Source of the DNA: Actinomycetes bacterium
GTDB taxonomy: Bacteria; Actinomycetota; Coriobacteriia; Coriobacteriales; Eggerthellaceae
Assembly (NCBI GenBank): GCA_023394615.1
Contig: JAEXAI010000010.1
Coordinates: 186,001-250,000, forward strand
Length of the DNA stretch: 64,000 nucleotides
Reading direction: 5' to 3'
This document shows positions 1-8,746 of the stretch, in pieces; within the stretch, counting starts at the first letter, position 1; each line of letters opens with the position of its first letter. A model generated the notes under the pieces. It was not told the DNA's origin, did not search any database, and was given only the letters and a program-made list of their open reading frames with translations. A program made the translations under genes and the position numbers.

Positions 1-213
1 ACGTTTGATTGATGTGATGGTGCGATCGGGGTTGATGGCCGCCTGACGGCGTGCCGGAGTTCCCACCAAACGCTCACCATTTTTTGTGAACGCTACGACT
101 GATGGTGTGGTACGCTCGCCATCGCTGTTCACGATTACCGTGGGTTTTCCGCCCTCAAGCACGGCCATACAAGAATTTGTCGTTCCTAAATCAATGCCGA
201 TCATAGCGCCCAT
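1..213 (-). CDS. dnaK: Molecular chaperone DnaK (Hsp70), N-terminal part, cut by window start
   Basis: The minus strand encodes 71 residues of a typical DnaK N-terminus. They include the nucleotide-binding phosphate-1 motif IGIDLGTTNSC, the segment ERTTPSVVAF and the stretch LVGTPARRQAAINPDRT. The protein is the cytosolic ATP-dependent Hsp70 chaperone that works with GrpE and DnaJ on unfolded clients. The ATG at 213 is preferred over the one at 204 because GGGGAAGG lies 7 nt upstream of it. The rest of the gene lies left of the window, so completeness cannot be judged. The upstream region holds a strong hairpin and a tandem repeat that may be regulatory. Confidence 0.95.
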   Translation of the reverse strand, partial: MGAMIGIDLGTTNSCMAVLEGGKPTVIVNSDGERTTPSVVAFTKNGERLVGTPARRQAAINPDRTITSIKR

Positions 214-237
214 GCGCTCACCTTCCCCTACAGCCGC

Positions 238-275
238 GGGCCCGCACGGTTGCTACAAACGCACCGTGCGGGCCC
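238..275. repeat. Perfect 13-bp inverted repeat in the dnaK leader
   Basis: GGGCCCGCACGGT (238-250) and its exact complement ACCGTGCGGGCCC (263-275) flank a 12-nt loop, 25 nt upstream of the dnaK start codon. It is too far from consensus to be called CIRCE or HAIR. It may form a leader hairpin in the dnaK transcript. No T-run follows on either strand, so a simple terminator is less likely. Confidence 0.7.
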
Positions 276-425
276 GTCTCATTTCGAGTTTGCATGAACA
301 TCGTAAAGGTTTTATCGTTGCCCATGCGGAAAATCATGCGGCTGAAACGCTTTTGTTACGTGTGCCCCACAAGGATGGGCGCGCTACACCGCAGGGTGTA
401 TATGCGCAACACGCGTTGGCAGAGG

Positions 426-500
426 CCTCAACACCACTCGGCTCAACACCACTTGGCTCAAGACCACTCGGCTCAACACCACTCGGCTCAACACCACTCG
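426..500. repeat. Five tandem 15-bp units upstream of dnaK
   Basis: Five consecutive 15-bp units with consensus GCTCAACACCACTCG fill 426-500, with one or two substitutions in the first three. They sit about 210 bp upstream of dnaK and just beyond the 3' end of the neighbouring minus-strand gene. No convincing ORF uses them. The rest of 214-598 shows no gene. The array could bind a protein or be a simple minisatellite. Confidence 0.8.
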
Positions 501-598
501 ACAGCTACGCGCAATAGCTGCAGGGTGGCGCGACAGTCGGCAGACGCGCATGTTTTCGTTTGCCTCCTGGCTATTCTCGAGTGCGCGTGCCCTCGTCT

Positions 599-1963
599 CT
601 AGTTCTTCAGCGAGTTGATGGGGGCTGGCATACGCCCACCACGATGGGCAAACACAGTACCCGCGTGGGTGTTTACAGGCATGACTGGCGCGTAGCCCAA
701 TAATCCGCCGAAATCAAGCTTGTCACCTACATCTTTACCGATTGCGGGAATGATGCGCACGGCGGTCGTTTTGTTGTTGATCATTCCGATAGCACATTCG
801 TCTGCGATGATACCGAAAATCGTTTCCACGCTGGTATCGCCGGGTACGGCTATCATATCCAAACCGACACTGCATACGCAGGTCATAGCTTCTAATTTCT
901 CAAGGCAGAGCGCGCCGGATTCGGCTGCGCGAATCATGCCGGCATCTTCGGATACGGGAATGAACGCGCCCGAAAGCCCGCCGACGCTGCTCGACGCCAT
1001 CACGCCGCCCTTTTTCACGGCATCGTTGAGCATGGCAAGTGCGGCTGTGGTGCCGGGGCCGCCGCATTGTCCCACGCCGATGGCTTCCAAGATCTCGGCG
1101 ACGCTGTCACCCTCGGCCGGGGTAGGGGCCAAGCTCAGATCGAGGATGCCCTTCTGTACGCCCAAACGGCTGCTGGCCTCGCGAGCCATCAGTTCGCCAG
1201 CGCGCGTGATTTTGAATGCTGTTGCCTTGATAGCTTCGGCGATTTGCGTGATATCGGCATCTTTGGGCATGTTTGCAAGCACATTGCGAACCACGCCCGG
1301 GCCCGACACGCCCACGTTCACCACGGCGTCAGCCTCTCCGCTGCCGTGAAAAGCGCCGGCCATGAAGGGGTTGTCTTGTACGGCGTTGCAGAAAATTACT
1401 AATTTACCTGCGCCGATGCACTGTTGGTCGGCCGTGGCTTCTGCAGTTTCCTTTACAATGCCCGCCATTTTGAAAGCAGCGTCCATATTGATGCCAGCGC
1501 GCGTGGATCCCACGTTCACGCTGGAACACACATATTTCGTTTCAGAGAGTGCGCGCGGAATGGAATTCATCAACGTGATGTCTGATTTCGAAGCGCCTTT
1601 CTGCACCAGCGCACCGAAGCCGCCCACAAAATCGACGCCTACTTCGTCGGCTGCTTTGTCCATCGCCAAGGCGATGGGGGTGAAATCCGTCGCGTCGGTG
1701 GCGGCACAGATTTCAGAAATAGGAGTCACCGAAATGCGCTTGTTCACGATGGGAATGCCGTATTCGCGTTCCAGCTGCTCGGCCGTGGGCACGAGGGCCT
1801 CAGCGGCGCTGGTCATGCGATCGTAGACTTTGCGCGACATGGTTTTGATATCTGAATCGGTGCAGCCCCGCAGGTTCAAACCCAAAGTGATAGTTCTGAT
1901 ATCCAAGTGCTGTTTGCTGACCATGGCCAGCGTTTCGGCCACTTCTTCAGGGGTGATCTGCAT
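599..1963 (-). CDS. PFL family protein (UPF0210/DUF711)
   Basis: The 454-residue protein matches the UPF0210/DUF711 family. Recognisable stretches are DIRTITLGLNLRGC near the N-terminus, GGFGALVQKG, SSVNVGSTRAGINMDA, HGSGEADAVVNVGVSGPGVV and a C-terminal GLLGYAPVMPV. Members resemble pyruvate-formate-lyase-like folds, but the reaction is unknown. An in-frame ATG lies 21 codons upstream; the start at 1963 is preferred because GGAG sits 6 nt before it and family members begin with MQITPEEV-like sequence. The small ACT-domain partner often found beside this family is not visible here. The gene appears to stand alone on the minus strand. Confidence 0.9.
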   Translation of the reverse strand: MQITPEEVAETLAMVSKQHLDIRTITLGLNLRGCTDSDIKTMSRKVYDRMTSAAEALVPTAEQLEREYGIPIVNKRISVTPISEICAATDATDFTPIALAMDKAADEVGVDFVGGFGALVQKGASKSDITLMNSIPRALSETKYVCSSVNVGSTRAGINMDAAFKMAGIVKETAEATADQQCIGAGKLVIFCNAVQDNPFMAGAFHGSGEADAVVNVGVSGPGVVRNVLANMPKDADITQIAEAIKATAFKITRAGELMAREASSRLGVQKGILDLSLAPTPAEGDSVAEILEAIGVGQCGGPGTTAALAMLNDAVKKGGVMASSSVGGLSGAFIPVSEDAGMIRAAESGALCLEKLEAMTCVCSVGLDMIAVPGDTSVETIFGIIADECAIGMINNKTTAVRIIPAIGKDVGDKLDFGGLLGYAPVMPVNTHAGTVFAHRGGRMPAPINSLKN

Positions 1964-2135
1964 GTTTGCTCCCGTGCTCGAGGTTTTGCGGCGCGGCGTG
2001 CCCGCCTGTTGCGCCTTTTGAACCAACCTATTATATACAAGCGCGCACGAAGTGCGCGAGGCTCCCCGAAAAAGGCAAGAGCTCGTTTTCTTTAGCGTTC
2101 AGCTGACTTTGCAACGAAACTTTGCAATTCAACCT

Positions 2136-2500
2136 TTAGCGTTCACCCAAAACTTTTTCAAAATCCTCAATCAGCATGGGGCGGTAAAAGTAGTAGCCCT
2201 GTATGCGGCACGGGCCGAATTTCGTCACCAAGTCGAATTGTTCTTCGGTCTCCACACCTTCCACGATCGCCGTGGCTCCCATGGCATCCACCAGACCCAT
2301 CACCGTCTCGATAATCGCATCGCGCTTCTTGGTTTCCCCTGCGCCCTGCAGAAAGTTCATGTCGAGCTTTATGGTGTCGAACTTCAGGTTCTTCAGCGTG
2401 TTCAGCGACGAATAACCGCTGCCGAAGTCATCGATGAGCACGGGGAATCCGGCATTGTGCAGCGCCATTACCGTTTCCGTGATAGAGGGACTGTCCTGCG
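2136..2500 (-). pseudogene. Truncated EAL-domain (c-di-GMP phosphodiesterase) remnant
   Basis: The minus strand encodes the C-terminal half of an EAL domain: ITETV, the DDFGSGYSSLN loop, IKLDMNFL, the EGVET motif and QGYYFYRP. An in-frame TAA at about 2501-2503 cuts off everything upstream, so the EAL signature, the first half of the barrel and any GGDEF or sensor domain are missing. A short internal ATG (2468) could still give a 110-residue peptide, but it would lack part of the metal and substrate site. I read it as a decayed diguanylate-signalling gene. A long inverted-repeat element begins about 160 bp upstream and may be linked to the break. Confidence 0.75.
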
Positions 2501-3108
2501 TTTAACGGTGCGGTTGGCCCTGCCGCATGCGATGTGATGTCCGTGCGAATGCGATGCGAGGGCTGCGCGGGGAAGTGTACAAGTCATGCGGCAAATGGCT
2601 TGGGTATGCGGTATGGCTGCTCCGATTCGCCTGCTGCATCCCACGCCCGATTTTTTCGCTCGATTCGAGCGGAAGGACTTCCAGATGGCGCGAAATGCGA
2701 GGTTATGCTGTCCGGAAACGTCTATCTTGCGATTGAAAGAAACAGCCCGTTTTTGGCGAGGCTTTGAACTGGGGTTTTCCAAATGGTCAGGCTGAAAATC
2801 GTGCATATTGCGCATATGTAGCATGCTACAGACAGCCTAACCTCGCATTTCGCGCCACTACAAGGGCCTTTTACTCGAATCGTGGTCAGGATTCGGGAGG
2901 CAATCGGACGCGATTGCTTTTGTCGGATGGAATCCCGCACTCTGCTCGGAAACCATAGCGGATTGAGGGGAAAATGAGGAATCTTGTGAAGGGACTCGTA
3001 TCCGCTTGTTCTTTTCCTTCGAAGGAAATAAAATGCAGACAGAGAAAATAATGAACAACTTGTACAAAAATGGCCGAAGTGTTCAATTTATTGAAGGAAG
3101 GATCATTT
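2501..3108. other. Intergenic region without a recognisable gene
   Basis: No reading frame here resembles a known protein. The main structure is the long inverted repeat at 2661-2882, described separately. AT-rich sequence at 2960-3070 probably contains the promoter of the TetR gene, but no clear -35/-10 pair could be chosen. Confidence 0.5.
2661..2882. repeat. Long imperfect inverted repeat, 52-bp arms (IR element 1)
   Basis: Arm 2661-2712 and the reverse complement of 2831-2882 agree at about 41 of 52 positions, with a perfect 20-bp core around GGCGCGAAATGCGAGGTT. The loop is 118 bp. The size and layout match two further elements at 50.5 and 50.8 kb. It could be a MITE-like element or a cruciform-forming intergenic repeat. 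Confidence 0.7.
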
Positions 3109-3849
3109 TTGAAGAACATGAACAGCGGCACTGTCATTTTGGAAAGCGCTCAGACGGCAATCGCCGCAACTCCGACGGAGACTGCTGCCACCGCCGCGGT
3201 TACTGCAGCTTCGAAATCCGCCGTGGCCTCAACTGCCGTGCCTGCGTCTGCATGCCTCGATCGCCGTATCGTCCGCACGAAGCGCGCCATACGTTCGGCG
3301 CTTATCGACCTGATGGAACAGCGTGGTTTCGGTGCCTTCACGGTGAACGATCTGTGCGAGCACGCTGATATCAACCGGGGCACGTTCTACAACCACTATA
3401 AAGATCTGCCCGATGCACTGGCCTCGTTCGAAGGCGAAGTGCTGCAGAATTTGGATACGTTTCGATCTCCGATGTCGAGCTTGGATCTTGCCAGCATCGT
3501 GGTGTGCGTCTCCCGTCGCGAACCGCTGCCGTTTTTGGTGAGCCTGTTCGACTATCTGCGCGAAGAGGGCGATTTCCTGCACGCGGCGATGGGGCCCGGT
3601 GGAGATGTGGGCTTTGGTCCGTGCCTGCGCGATTCGGTGTGCGCTTACATGGTGCAAAGCATTTTGCATAAGCGCTACCGCGAAAACCCTACGCCGTTTG
3701 TGGACTATTACGTCGCGTTTTTCGCGTCAGCGTATCTGGGGGTTATCACCCGTTGGATAGAGACGGGTATGAAAGAATCATCGCGCGAGATGGCGCTTAT
3801 ATCGCAACGGTTGCTGTTTATCAAGCCGGGCGAATCTATCGAACTGTGA
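3109..3849 (+). CDS. TetR/AcrR-family transcriptional regulator
   Basis: The N-terminal half carries a TetR HTH: RTKRAIRSALIDLMEQRGFGAFTVNDLCEHADINRGTFYNHY, where the last part is the recognition helix. The C-terminal part resembles a TetR ligand-binding domain with an FFASAYLGVITRWIETGM helix. An Ala/Thr-rich tail of about 45 residues precedes the HTH, which is unusual for the family. The TTG at 3109 is chosen because AGGAAGGA lies 6 nt upstream; an ATG at 3118 or 3070 is also possible. The next gene begins about 60 bp downstream on the same strand, so this regulator probably controls the giant activase gene and itself. The ligand is unknown. Confidence 0.85.
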   Translation: MKNMNSGTVILESAQTAIAATPTETAATAAVTAASKSAVASTAVPASACLDRRIVRTKRAIRSALIDLMEQRGFGAFTVNDLCEHADINRGTFYNHYKDLPDALASFEGEVLQNLDTFRSPMSSLDLASIVVCVSRREPLPFLVSLFDYLREEGDFLHAAMGPGGDVGFGPCLRDSVCAYMVQSILHKRYRENPTPFVDYYVAFFASAYLGVITRWIETGMKESSREMALISQRLLFIKPGESIEL

Positions 3850-3910
3850 AGTGGTGCAAATGATTACGAACACCAATCTGCAAGAATCTGCAAAAGAGGA
3901 GCAACAGGGT

Positions 3911-6900
3911 ATGGAAGATATGCAAGACAAGCAAAAAAGCAACCTTCATATCGGCATCGATGTGGGGTCGACCACCGTGAAGCTGGCCGTGCTCGACGAC
4001 GAAAACCAGGTGAAATATTCCATCTACCAGCGCCATCATGCTGACGTGCGCGCTACTATCGTGGAAGTGCTGCAAGGCGCGGCAAAGGATTTCGGCGACA
4101 AGGAAATGTCTATCGCCATCACGGGATCAGGCGGATTGCTGCTGGCCCAATGGCTAGACGTGACGTTTATACAGGAGGTTATCGCCAGCAAAACGGCGGT
4201 GGAGACCTTCATTCCGCAAACCGATGTGGCTATCGAGCTGGGCGGCGAGGACGCGAAGATTATCTATTTCGACCACGGTATCGAGCAACGCATGAACGGC
4301 ACGTGCGCTGGCGGCACGGGTGCATTCATCGATCAGATGGCCACGCTTCTGAACACCGATGCGAAGGGCTTAAACGATCTGGCGGCCAAACACACGATCA
4401 TCTATCCCATCGCGAGCCGCTGCGGCGTTTTCGCCAAAACCGACGTGCAGCCGCTTTTGAACGAGGGCGCGAAAAAGGAAGACGTTGCTGCATCGATTTT
4501 TCAAGCTGTGGTCACGCAAACCATCAGCGGCCTTGCATGCGGACGCCCTATCCGCGGGCATGTCGCGTTTCTGGGCGGCCCGCTGCAGTACCTGCCCGAG
4601 CTGCGCAAGCGCTTCTATATCACGCTGAATCTAGACGAAGAGCACATCATCGTGCCCGAAAACGCCCACTTATTCGTGGCGGCCGGTTGTGCCATTGCGG
4701 GCAAGGAAGAGGCCAAGATCGAAAAGCTCAACGACGTGGTGAGCCGTATGGAACACTTGGGAGACGTGCAGGGCAGCGAAGTGGTGCGCCTGCCACCTCT
4801 GTTCGCTGACGATGCGGAATATCGCGAGTTTAAAGATCGCCATGCTCACGAATGCGTGAAGCGCGGCGATCTTGCTACCTACGAGGGTACGGCTTTTCTG
4901 GGCATTGACGCCGGGTCGACCACGTTCAAGACCGCGCTGATAGGCGAGGACGGCAGCCTTTTGTGGACATGCTATGCCAACAATAAAGGTGATGTGCTAG
5001 GCGCCGCCAAACATGGCATCGGCGAGCTCTACAACATCTTGCCCAAGCGCCCCGATGGCACCAGCGCAGTGACTATCGGTCACGCCACGGTGACCGGCTA
5101 CGGCGAAGGACTTTTGCTGGAAGCGCTGCGCGTGGATTCGGGCGAGATTGAGACAGTGGCGCATCTGCGCGGTGCTCAGGAAATGCTTCCCGGCGTGGAA
5201 TTCATTCTGGACATCGGCGGGCAAGATATGAAATGCCTGCGCGTGAAAGACGGCGTCATCGATTCTATCATGTTGAACGAGGCATGCTCGAGCGGCTGCG
5301 GATCGTTCATCGAGAGCTTTGCGTCGGGTTTGAACTTGCGTATCGATGAGTTCGCCGATACAGCCATCAGTGCGAAGCGACCGGTCGATTTGGGCAGTCG
5401 CTGCACGGTGTTTATGAACTCGCGCGTGAAACAAGCGCAAAAGGAAGGCGCTACGGTAGGGGATATCGCCGCCGGCCTGGCTATTTCCGTGATAAAGAAC
5501 GCACTGTTCAAGGTAATAAAGCTGCGCGACCCGCGCGACGTGGGGAAAAAAGTGATTGTGCAGGGCGGCACGTTCTTAAACGATGCCGTGCTGCGCGCAT
5601 TCGAGCAGTTGGCGCATGTGGAAGCGGTGCGTCCCGATATCGCCGGCAACATGGGCGCCTATGGCGCGGCTTTGCTGGCGCGCGACCGCTACGTGGAGTC
5701 GCTGGCTCACACGAAGCTGGATCCGCAGACGAAGGGCCATGGTAGCGTATCGACCTTGCTGAACCCCCAGCAGCTCGAACATATGGAACCCACGCACAAA
5801 ACGCTGCGCTGCAAAGGCTGCGAAAACAATTGCCTTTTGACCGTGAACGATTTCGGCGTGGATGAATCCACCGGCAAGCATCGGCGCTTCATCACGGGCA
5901 ACCGTTGTGAAAAGGGTGCGGGGCATGTGGACAAGAAAAACAGCGTGCCGAACCTGTTCGACTACAAGAGCCATCGCCTGTTCGACTATGAGCCTCTCTC
6001 GCGCGAGGACGCCCCGCGCGGACGAGTGGGTATTCCGCGAGCGTTGAACATGTATGAGAACTATCCATTCTGGTTCACGTTCTTCACTCATCTGGGTTTT
6101 CGCGTGGAACTCTCCGATCCATCTACGAAAAAGACGTATGAGGCGGGTATCGAATCCATGCCGTCTGAGAGCGTATGCTACCCGGCGAAGCTCTCGCACG
6201 GACATGTGATGAATCTGCTGGAAAAGCACCCTGATTTCATTTGGATGCCTTGCAGTAAATGGGAGCGCGGCGAAGATGAGGGCGCGGGCAATCATTACAA
6301 CTGCCCAATCGTTATGAGCTATTCGGAAAGCCTGCGTTTGAATATCGATGAGTTGCGCGAAAGCGATGTGCAATTCTTGAACCCGTTTTTGCCCTATGAC
6401 AAAAAGGAGCCGCTGAAGAAGCGCCTGTTCGTAGAACTGGTGGAAAACCATCCCGAGCTGATGGGCCGCTATGCTAAAGCCCCCACGCAGCGTGAGATTG
6501 ACGAGGCCGTAGATGCGGCTTGGACCGAAGACGAGCATTTCAAAGACGACATCCGTGCGAAGGGCGAGGAAACGCTGGCGTGGATGGATCGCACCCATAC
6601 CCACGGCATCGTGTTGGCCGGACGTCCCTACCACAACGACCCGGAAATCAACCACGCCATTCCCGAACTGCTGACCAGCTTTGGGCTCGCTGTGCTCACG
6701 GAAGATTCCATCGCGCATTTGGGCACGCTCGAGCGCCCTATTCGCTTGGTAGACCAGTGGATGTACCACACGCGCCTGTATGCCGCCGCCAAAGTGGCCA
6801 CCGAGCGCAACGATTTGGATTTGATACAACTGAACAGTTTCGGCTGCGGCTTAGACGCGCTTACCACCGACCAGGTACAAGAGATTCTGGAAGGTTCGGG

Positions 6901-8662
6901 CAAGGTTTATACCGTGCTGAAAATCGATGAGGTTTCCAACCTAGGCGCTGCGCGTATTCGCGTGCGCAGCCTATTGGCAGCCTTGAAAGATCAGGCCGAT
7001 GAAGAGGCCGAAGAAGCCGCCGTGCATACTGGTTGCCCAGTGGGCGACTTGAAAATCGATGCGCTCGTGGCGGATGTGGAAGCGCGTATCGATGCGAAGA
7101 CCGGCAAGCGTGAGGCTGCTGCGGCGCGCGAGGTTGCGGCCAGCGTGCAGCAAGAGGAAGCTGCTGCGCCACGTGAGGCGACCGCACCCTATGATCATGT
7201 GGCAGCTGGCACCGCACCCCACGACCACGATACGGATGGCGCTGCGGCCCATGGCCACGCTGAGGCTGACATTGCGCAACGTGAAGCGGCTTCCACGGAA
7301 TTCCCGCGCGTGGAATTCACGAAGGAAATGCGCGATGCGGGCTACACCATTTTGGCTCCGCAGATGGCGCCGATTCATTTTGAGTTGTTGGCCGAGGTGT
7401 TCCACAACGCCGGATACAACCTTGAGCTGCTGCCTTCCGTTGACCACGGAGCGGTGGATGCGGGCTTGCGCTATGTGAACAACGACATTTGCTACCCGTC
7501 CATTCTGGTGACGGGCCAGATTATGGAAGCTGTTACCAGCGGTCGCTACGACACTGACAAGCTGGCTGTAATGATTACGCAAACCGGCGGCGGATGTCGC
7601 GCAACCAACTATATCGCGCTTATTCGCAAAGCCCTGCGTGCGGCTGGGCTGGGGCACATCCCCGTAGTCTCGCTTGCTTTGCAAGGCAACCTCGATGAAT
7701 CGAATTCGGGTTTTGAGGTCACTGGCAGCATGTTGAACCAAGCGGTCTATGCCATCTTCTACGGCGATTTGCTGATGTCGTGTCTGTATCGCACACGTCC
7801 CTATGAAGTGGAAGAGGGTGCTGCGTTTCATCTGTACAGACACTGGATGGACAGGTGCAAGGCTCAGATTTTGGAGAAAGAGACCCGCGGTCGCTTTGCC
7901 AAAACGGTTCGCAGCATCGTTGATGATTTCGACACGCTTCCTTTGGCGGGTGAAGGTACGAAACCGCGCGTGGGCTTGGTCGGAGAGATTTTGGTGAAGT
8001 TCCATCCCACGGCGAATAACCAAGTGGTAGACGTAATCGAGTCGGAAGGCTGCGAAGTCGTGGTGCCCGGATTGGCAGAGTTTTTCCTGTTCGGCATCGC
8101 GGGACGCATCTTCCAGAAAGATCCGCTGGCGCGCTCGGCCAAAGGAGCCTTAGGTGCGAAGGCCATATTAAAGGTGGTGGACTTGGCACGCAAGCCTGTA
8201 AACGATGCGCTGCGCAAGTCGAACCGTTTTGAAGAGCCTACTGACATTTTCGAATTGGCCAAGTACGCTGAGGACATTTTGAGTTTGTGCAACAGCATGG
8301 GCGAGGGATGGCTGCTGACCGCTGAGATGGTAGAGCTCATCCGTCATGGCGCGCCCAACATCGTGTGCGCACAGCCTTTCGCGTGCCTGCCGAACCACGT
8401 AGTGGGCAAGTCGGTCATCAAGGAATTGCGCCGTCGCTACCCCGAAAGCAATATAGTGGCCGTGGACTACGACCCGGGCGCATCTGAGGTGAATCAGCTG
8501 AATCGCATCAAACTGATGATATCGGTAGCCAAGGCCAACTTGGAAGAAAAGGAGCGCGAGGCACGGGCGGCTCGTACGGCCAGCTACGAAAAGCCGCAGG
8601 CTCAACCGCAAAACTGCGCGTGCACCGTTGACATAGAGGAAGAGCTGCTGGCGACAAAGTAA
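3911..8662 (+). CDS. Giant 2-hydroxyacyl-CoA dehydratase activase/reductase fusion protein
   Basis: The 1583-residue protein fuses two BadF/BadG/BcrA/BcrD-type ASKHA ATPase domains with later modules. Domain one starts at about residue 14 (IGIDVGSTTVK) with iron-sulfur ligand candidates in CAGGTGAF (~131) and SRCGVF (~170). Domain two starts at ~331 (GIDAGSTTFK) with GGQDMK, CSSGCGSF (~459) and GSRCTVF. A Cys-rich CKGCENNC segment (~632), a DUF2229-like region (VGIPRALNMYENYPFW, ~706) and a C-terminal HgdB-like region (from ~1134) follow. A His/Asp/Ala-rich linker (~1060-1130) separates the last parts. Related activators inject electrons by ATP hydrolysis into a dehydratase; the substrate here is unknown. 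The start at 3911 has AGAGGAG 9 nt upstream; GTG 3851 and ATG 3860 are alternatives. Confidence 0.88.
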   Translation: MEDMQDKQKSNLHIGIDVGSTTVKLAVLDDENQVKYSIYQRHHADVRATIVEVLQGAAKDFGDKEMSIAITGSGGLLLAQWLDVTFIQEVIASKTAVETFIPQTDVAIELGGEDAKIIYFDHGIEQRMNGTCAGGTGAFIDQMATLLNTDAKGLNDLAAKHTIIYPIASRCGVFAKTDVQPLLNEGAKKEDVAASIFQAVVTQTISGLACGRPIRGHVAFLGGPLQYLPELRKRFYITLNLDEEHIIVPENAHLFVAAGCAIAGKEEAKIEKLNDVVSRMEHLGDVQGSEVVRLPPLFADDAEYREFKDRHAHECVKRGDLATYEGTAFLGIDAGSTTFKTALIGEDGSLLWTCYANNKGDVLGAAKHGIGELYNILPKRPDGTSAVTIGHATVTGYGEGLLLEALRVDSGEIETVAHLRGAQEMLPGVEFILDIGGQDMKCLRVKDGVIDSIMLNEACSSGCGSFIESFASGLNLRIDEFADTAISAKRPVDLGSRCTVFMNSRVKQAQKEGATVGDIAAGLAISVIKNALFKVIKLRDPRDVGKKVIVQGGTFLNDAVLRAFEQLAHVEAVRPDIAGNMGAYGAALLARDRYVESLAHTKLDPQTKGHGSVSTLLNPQQLEHMEPTHKTLRCKGCENNCLLTVNDFGVDESTGKHRRFITGNRCEKGAGHVDKKNSVPNLFDYKSHRLFDYEPLSREDAPRGRVGIPRALNMYENYPFWFTFFTHLGFRVELSDPSTKKTYEAGIESMPSESVCYPAKLSHGHVMNLLEKHPDFIWMPCSKWERGEDEGAGNHYNCPIVMSYSESLRLNIDELRESDVQFLNPFLPYDKKEPLKKRLFVELVENHPELMGRYAKAPTQREIDEAVDAAWTEDEHFKDDIRAKGEETLAWMDRTHTHGIVLAGRPYHNDPEINHAIPELLTSFGLAVLTEDSIAHLGTLERPIRLVDQWMYHTRLYAAAKVATERNDLDLIQLNSFGCGLDALTTDQVQEILEGSGKVYTVLKIDEVSNLGAARIRVRSLLAALKDQADEEAEEAAVHTGCPVGDLKIDALVADVEARIDAKTGKREAAAAREVAASVQQEEAAAPREATAPYDHVAAGTAPHDHDTDGAAAHGHAEADIAQREAASTEFPRVEFTKEMRDAGYTILAPQMAPIHFELLAEVFHNAGYNLELLPSVDHGAVDAGLRYVNNDICYPSILVTGQIMEAVTSGRYDTDKLAVMITQTGGGCRATNYIALIRKALRAAGLGHIPVVSLALQGNLDESNSGFEVTGSMLNQAVYAIFYGDLLMSCLYRTRPYEVEEGAAFHLYRHWMDRCKAQILEKETRGRFAKTVRSIVDDFDTLPLAGEGTKPRVGLVGEILVKFHPTANNQVVDVIESEGCEVVVPGLAEFFLFGIAGRIFQKDPLARSAKGALGAKAILKVVDLARKPVNDALRKSNRFEEPTDIFELAKYAEDILSLCNSMGEGWLLTAEMVELIRHGAPNIVCAQPFACLPNHVVGKSVIKELRRRYPESNIVAVDYDPGASEVNQLNRIKLMISVAKANLEEKEREARAARTASYEKPQAQPQNCACTVDIEEELLATK

Positions 8663-8687
8663 GGGAATGCGACTCGCACCAAGCACT

Positions 8688-8721
8688 GCCATCGACGGTC
8701 GCATCAAGCGCTGTCGATGGC
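8688..8721. repeat. Intergenic hairpin, 9-bp stem
   Basis: GCCATCGAC (8688-8696) and GTCGATGGC (8713-8721) form a perfect stem with a 16-nt loop between the activase and the amidohydrolase. It has no T-run. It overlaps the upstream ATG at 8717, which supports the downstream start at 8747. It may separate expression of the two genes. Confidence 0.55.
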
Positions 8722-8746
8722 TGACGCAAACGAAAGGGATGCAAGC

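Noticed and set aside
426..500. HspR HAIR operator upstream of dnaK
   Set aside because: The CTTGAGT-N7-ACTCAAG pattern is not present; only short half-site resemblance occurs by repetition.
5576..6829. 417-codon minus-strand frame inside the giant activase gene
   Set aside because: It is a shadow frame of a high-G+C gene; its translation is His/Arg/Gln-rich and resembles no protein.
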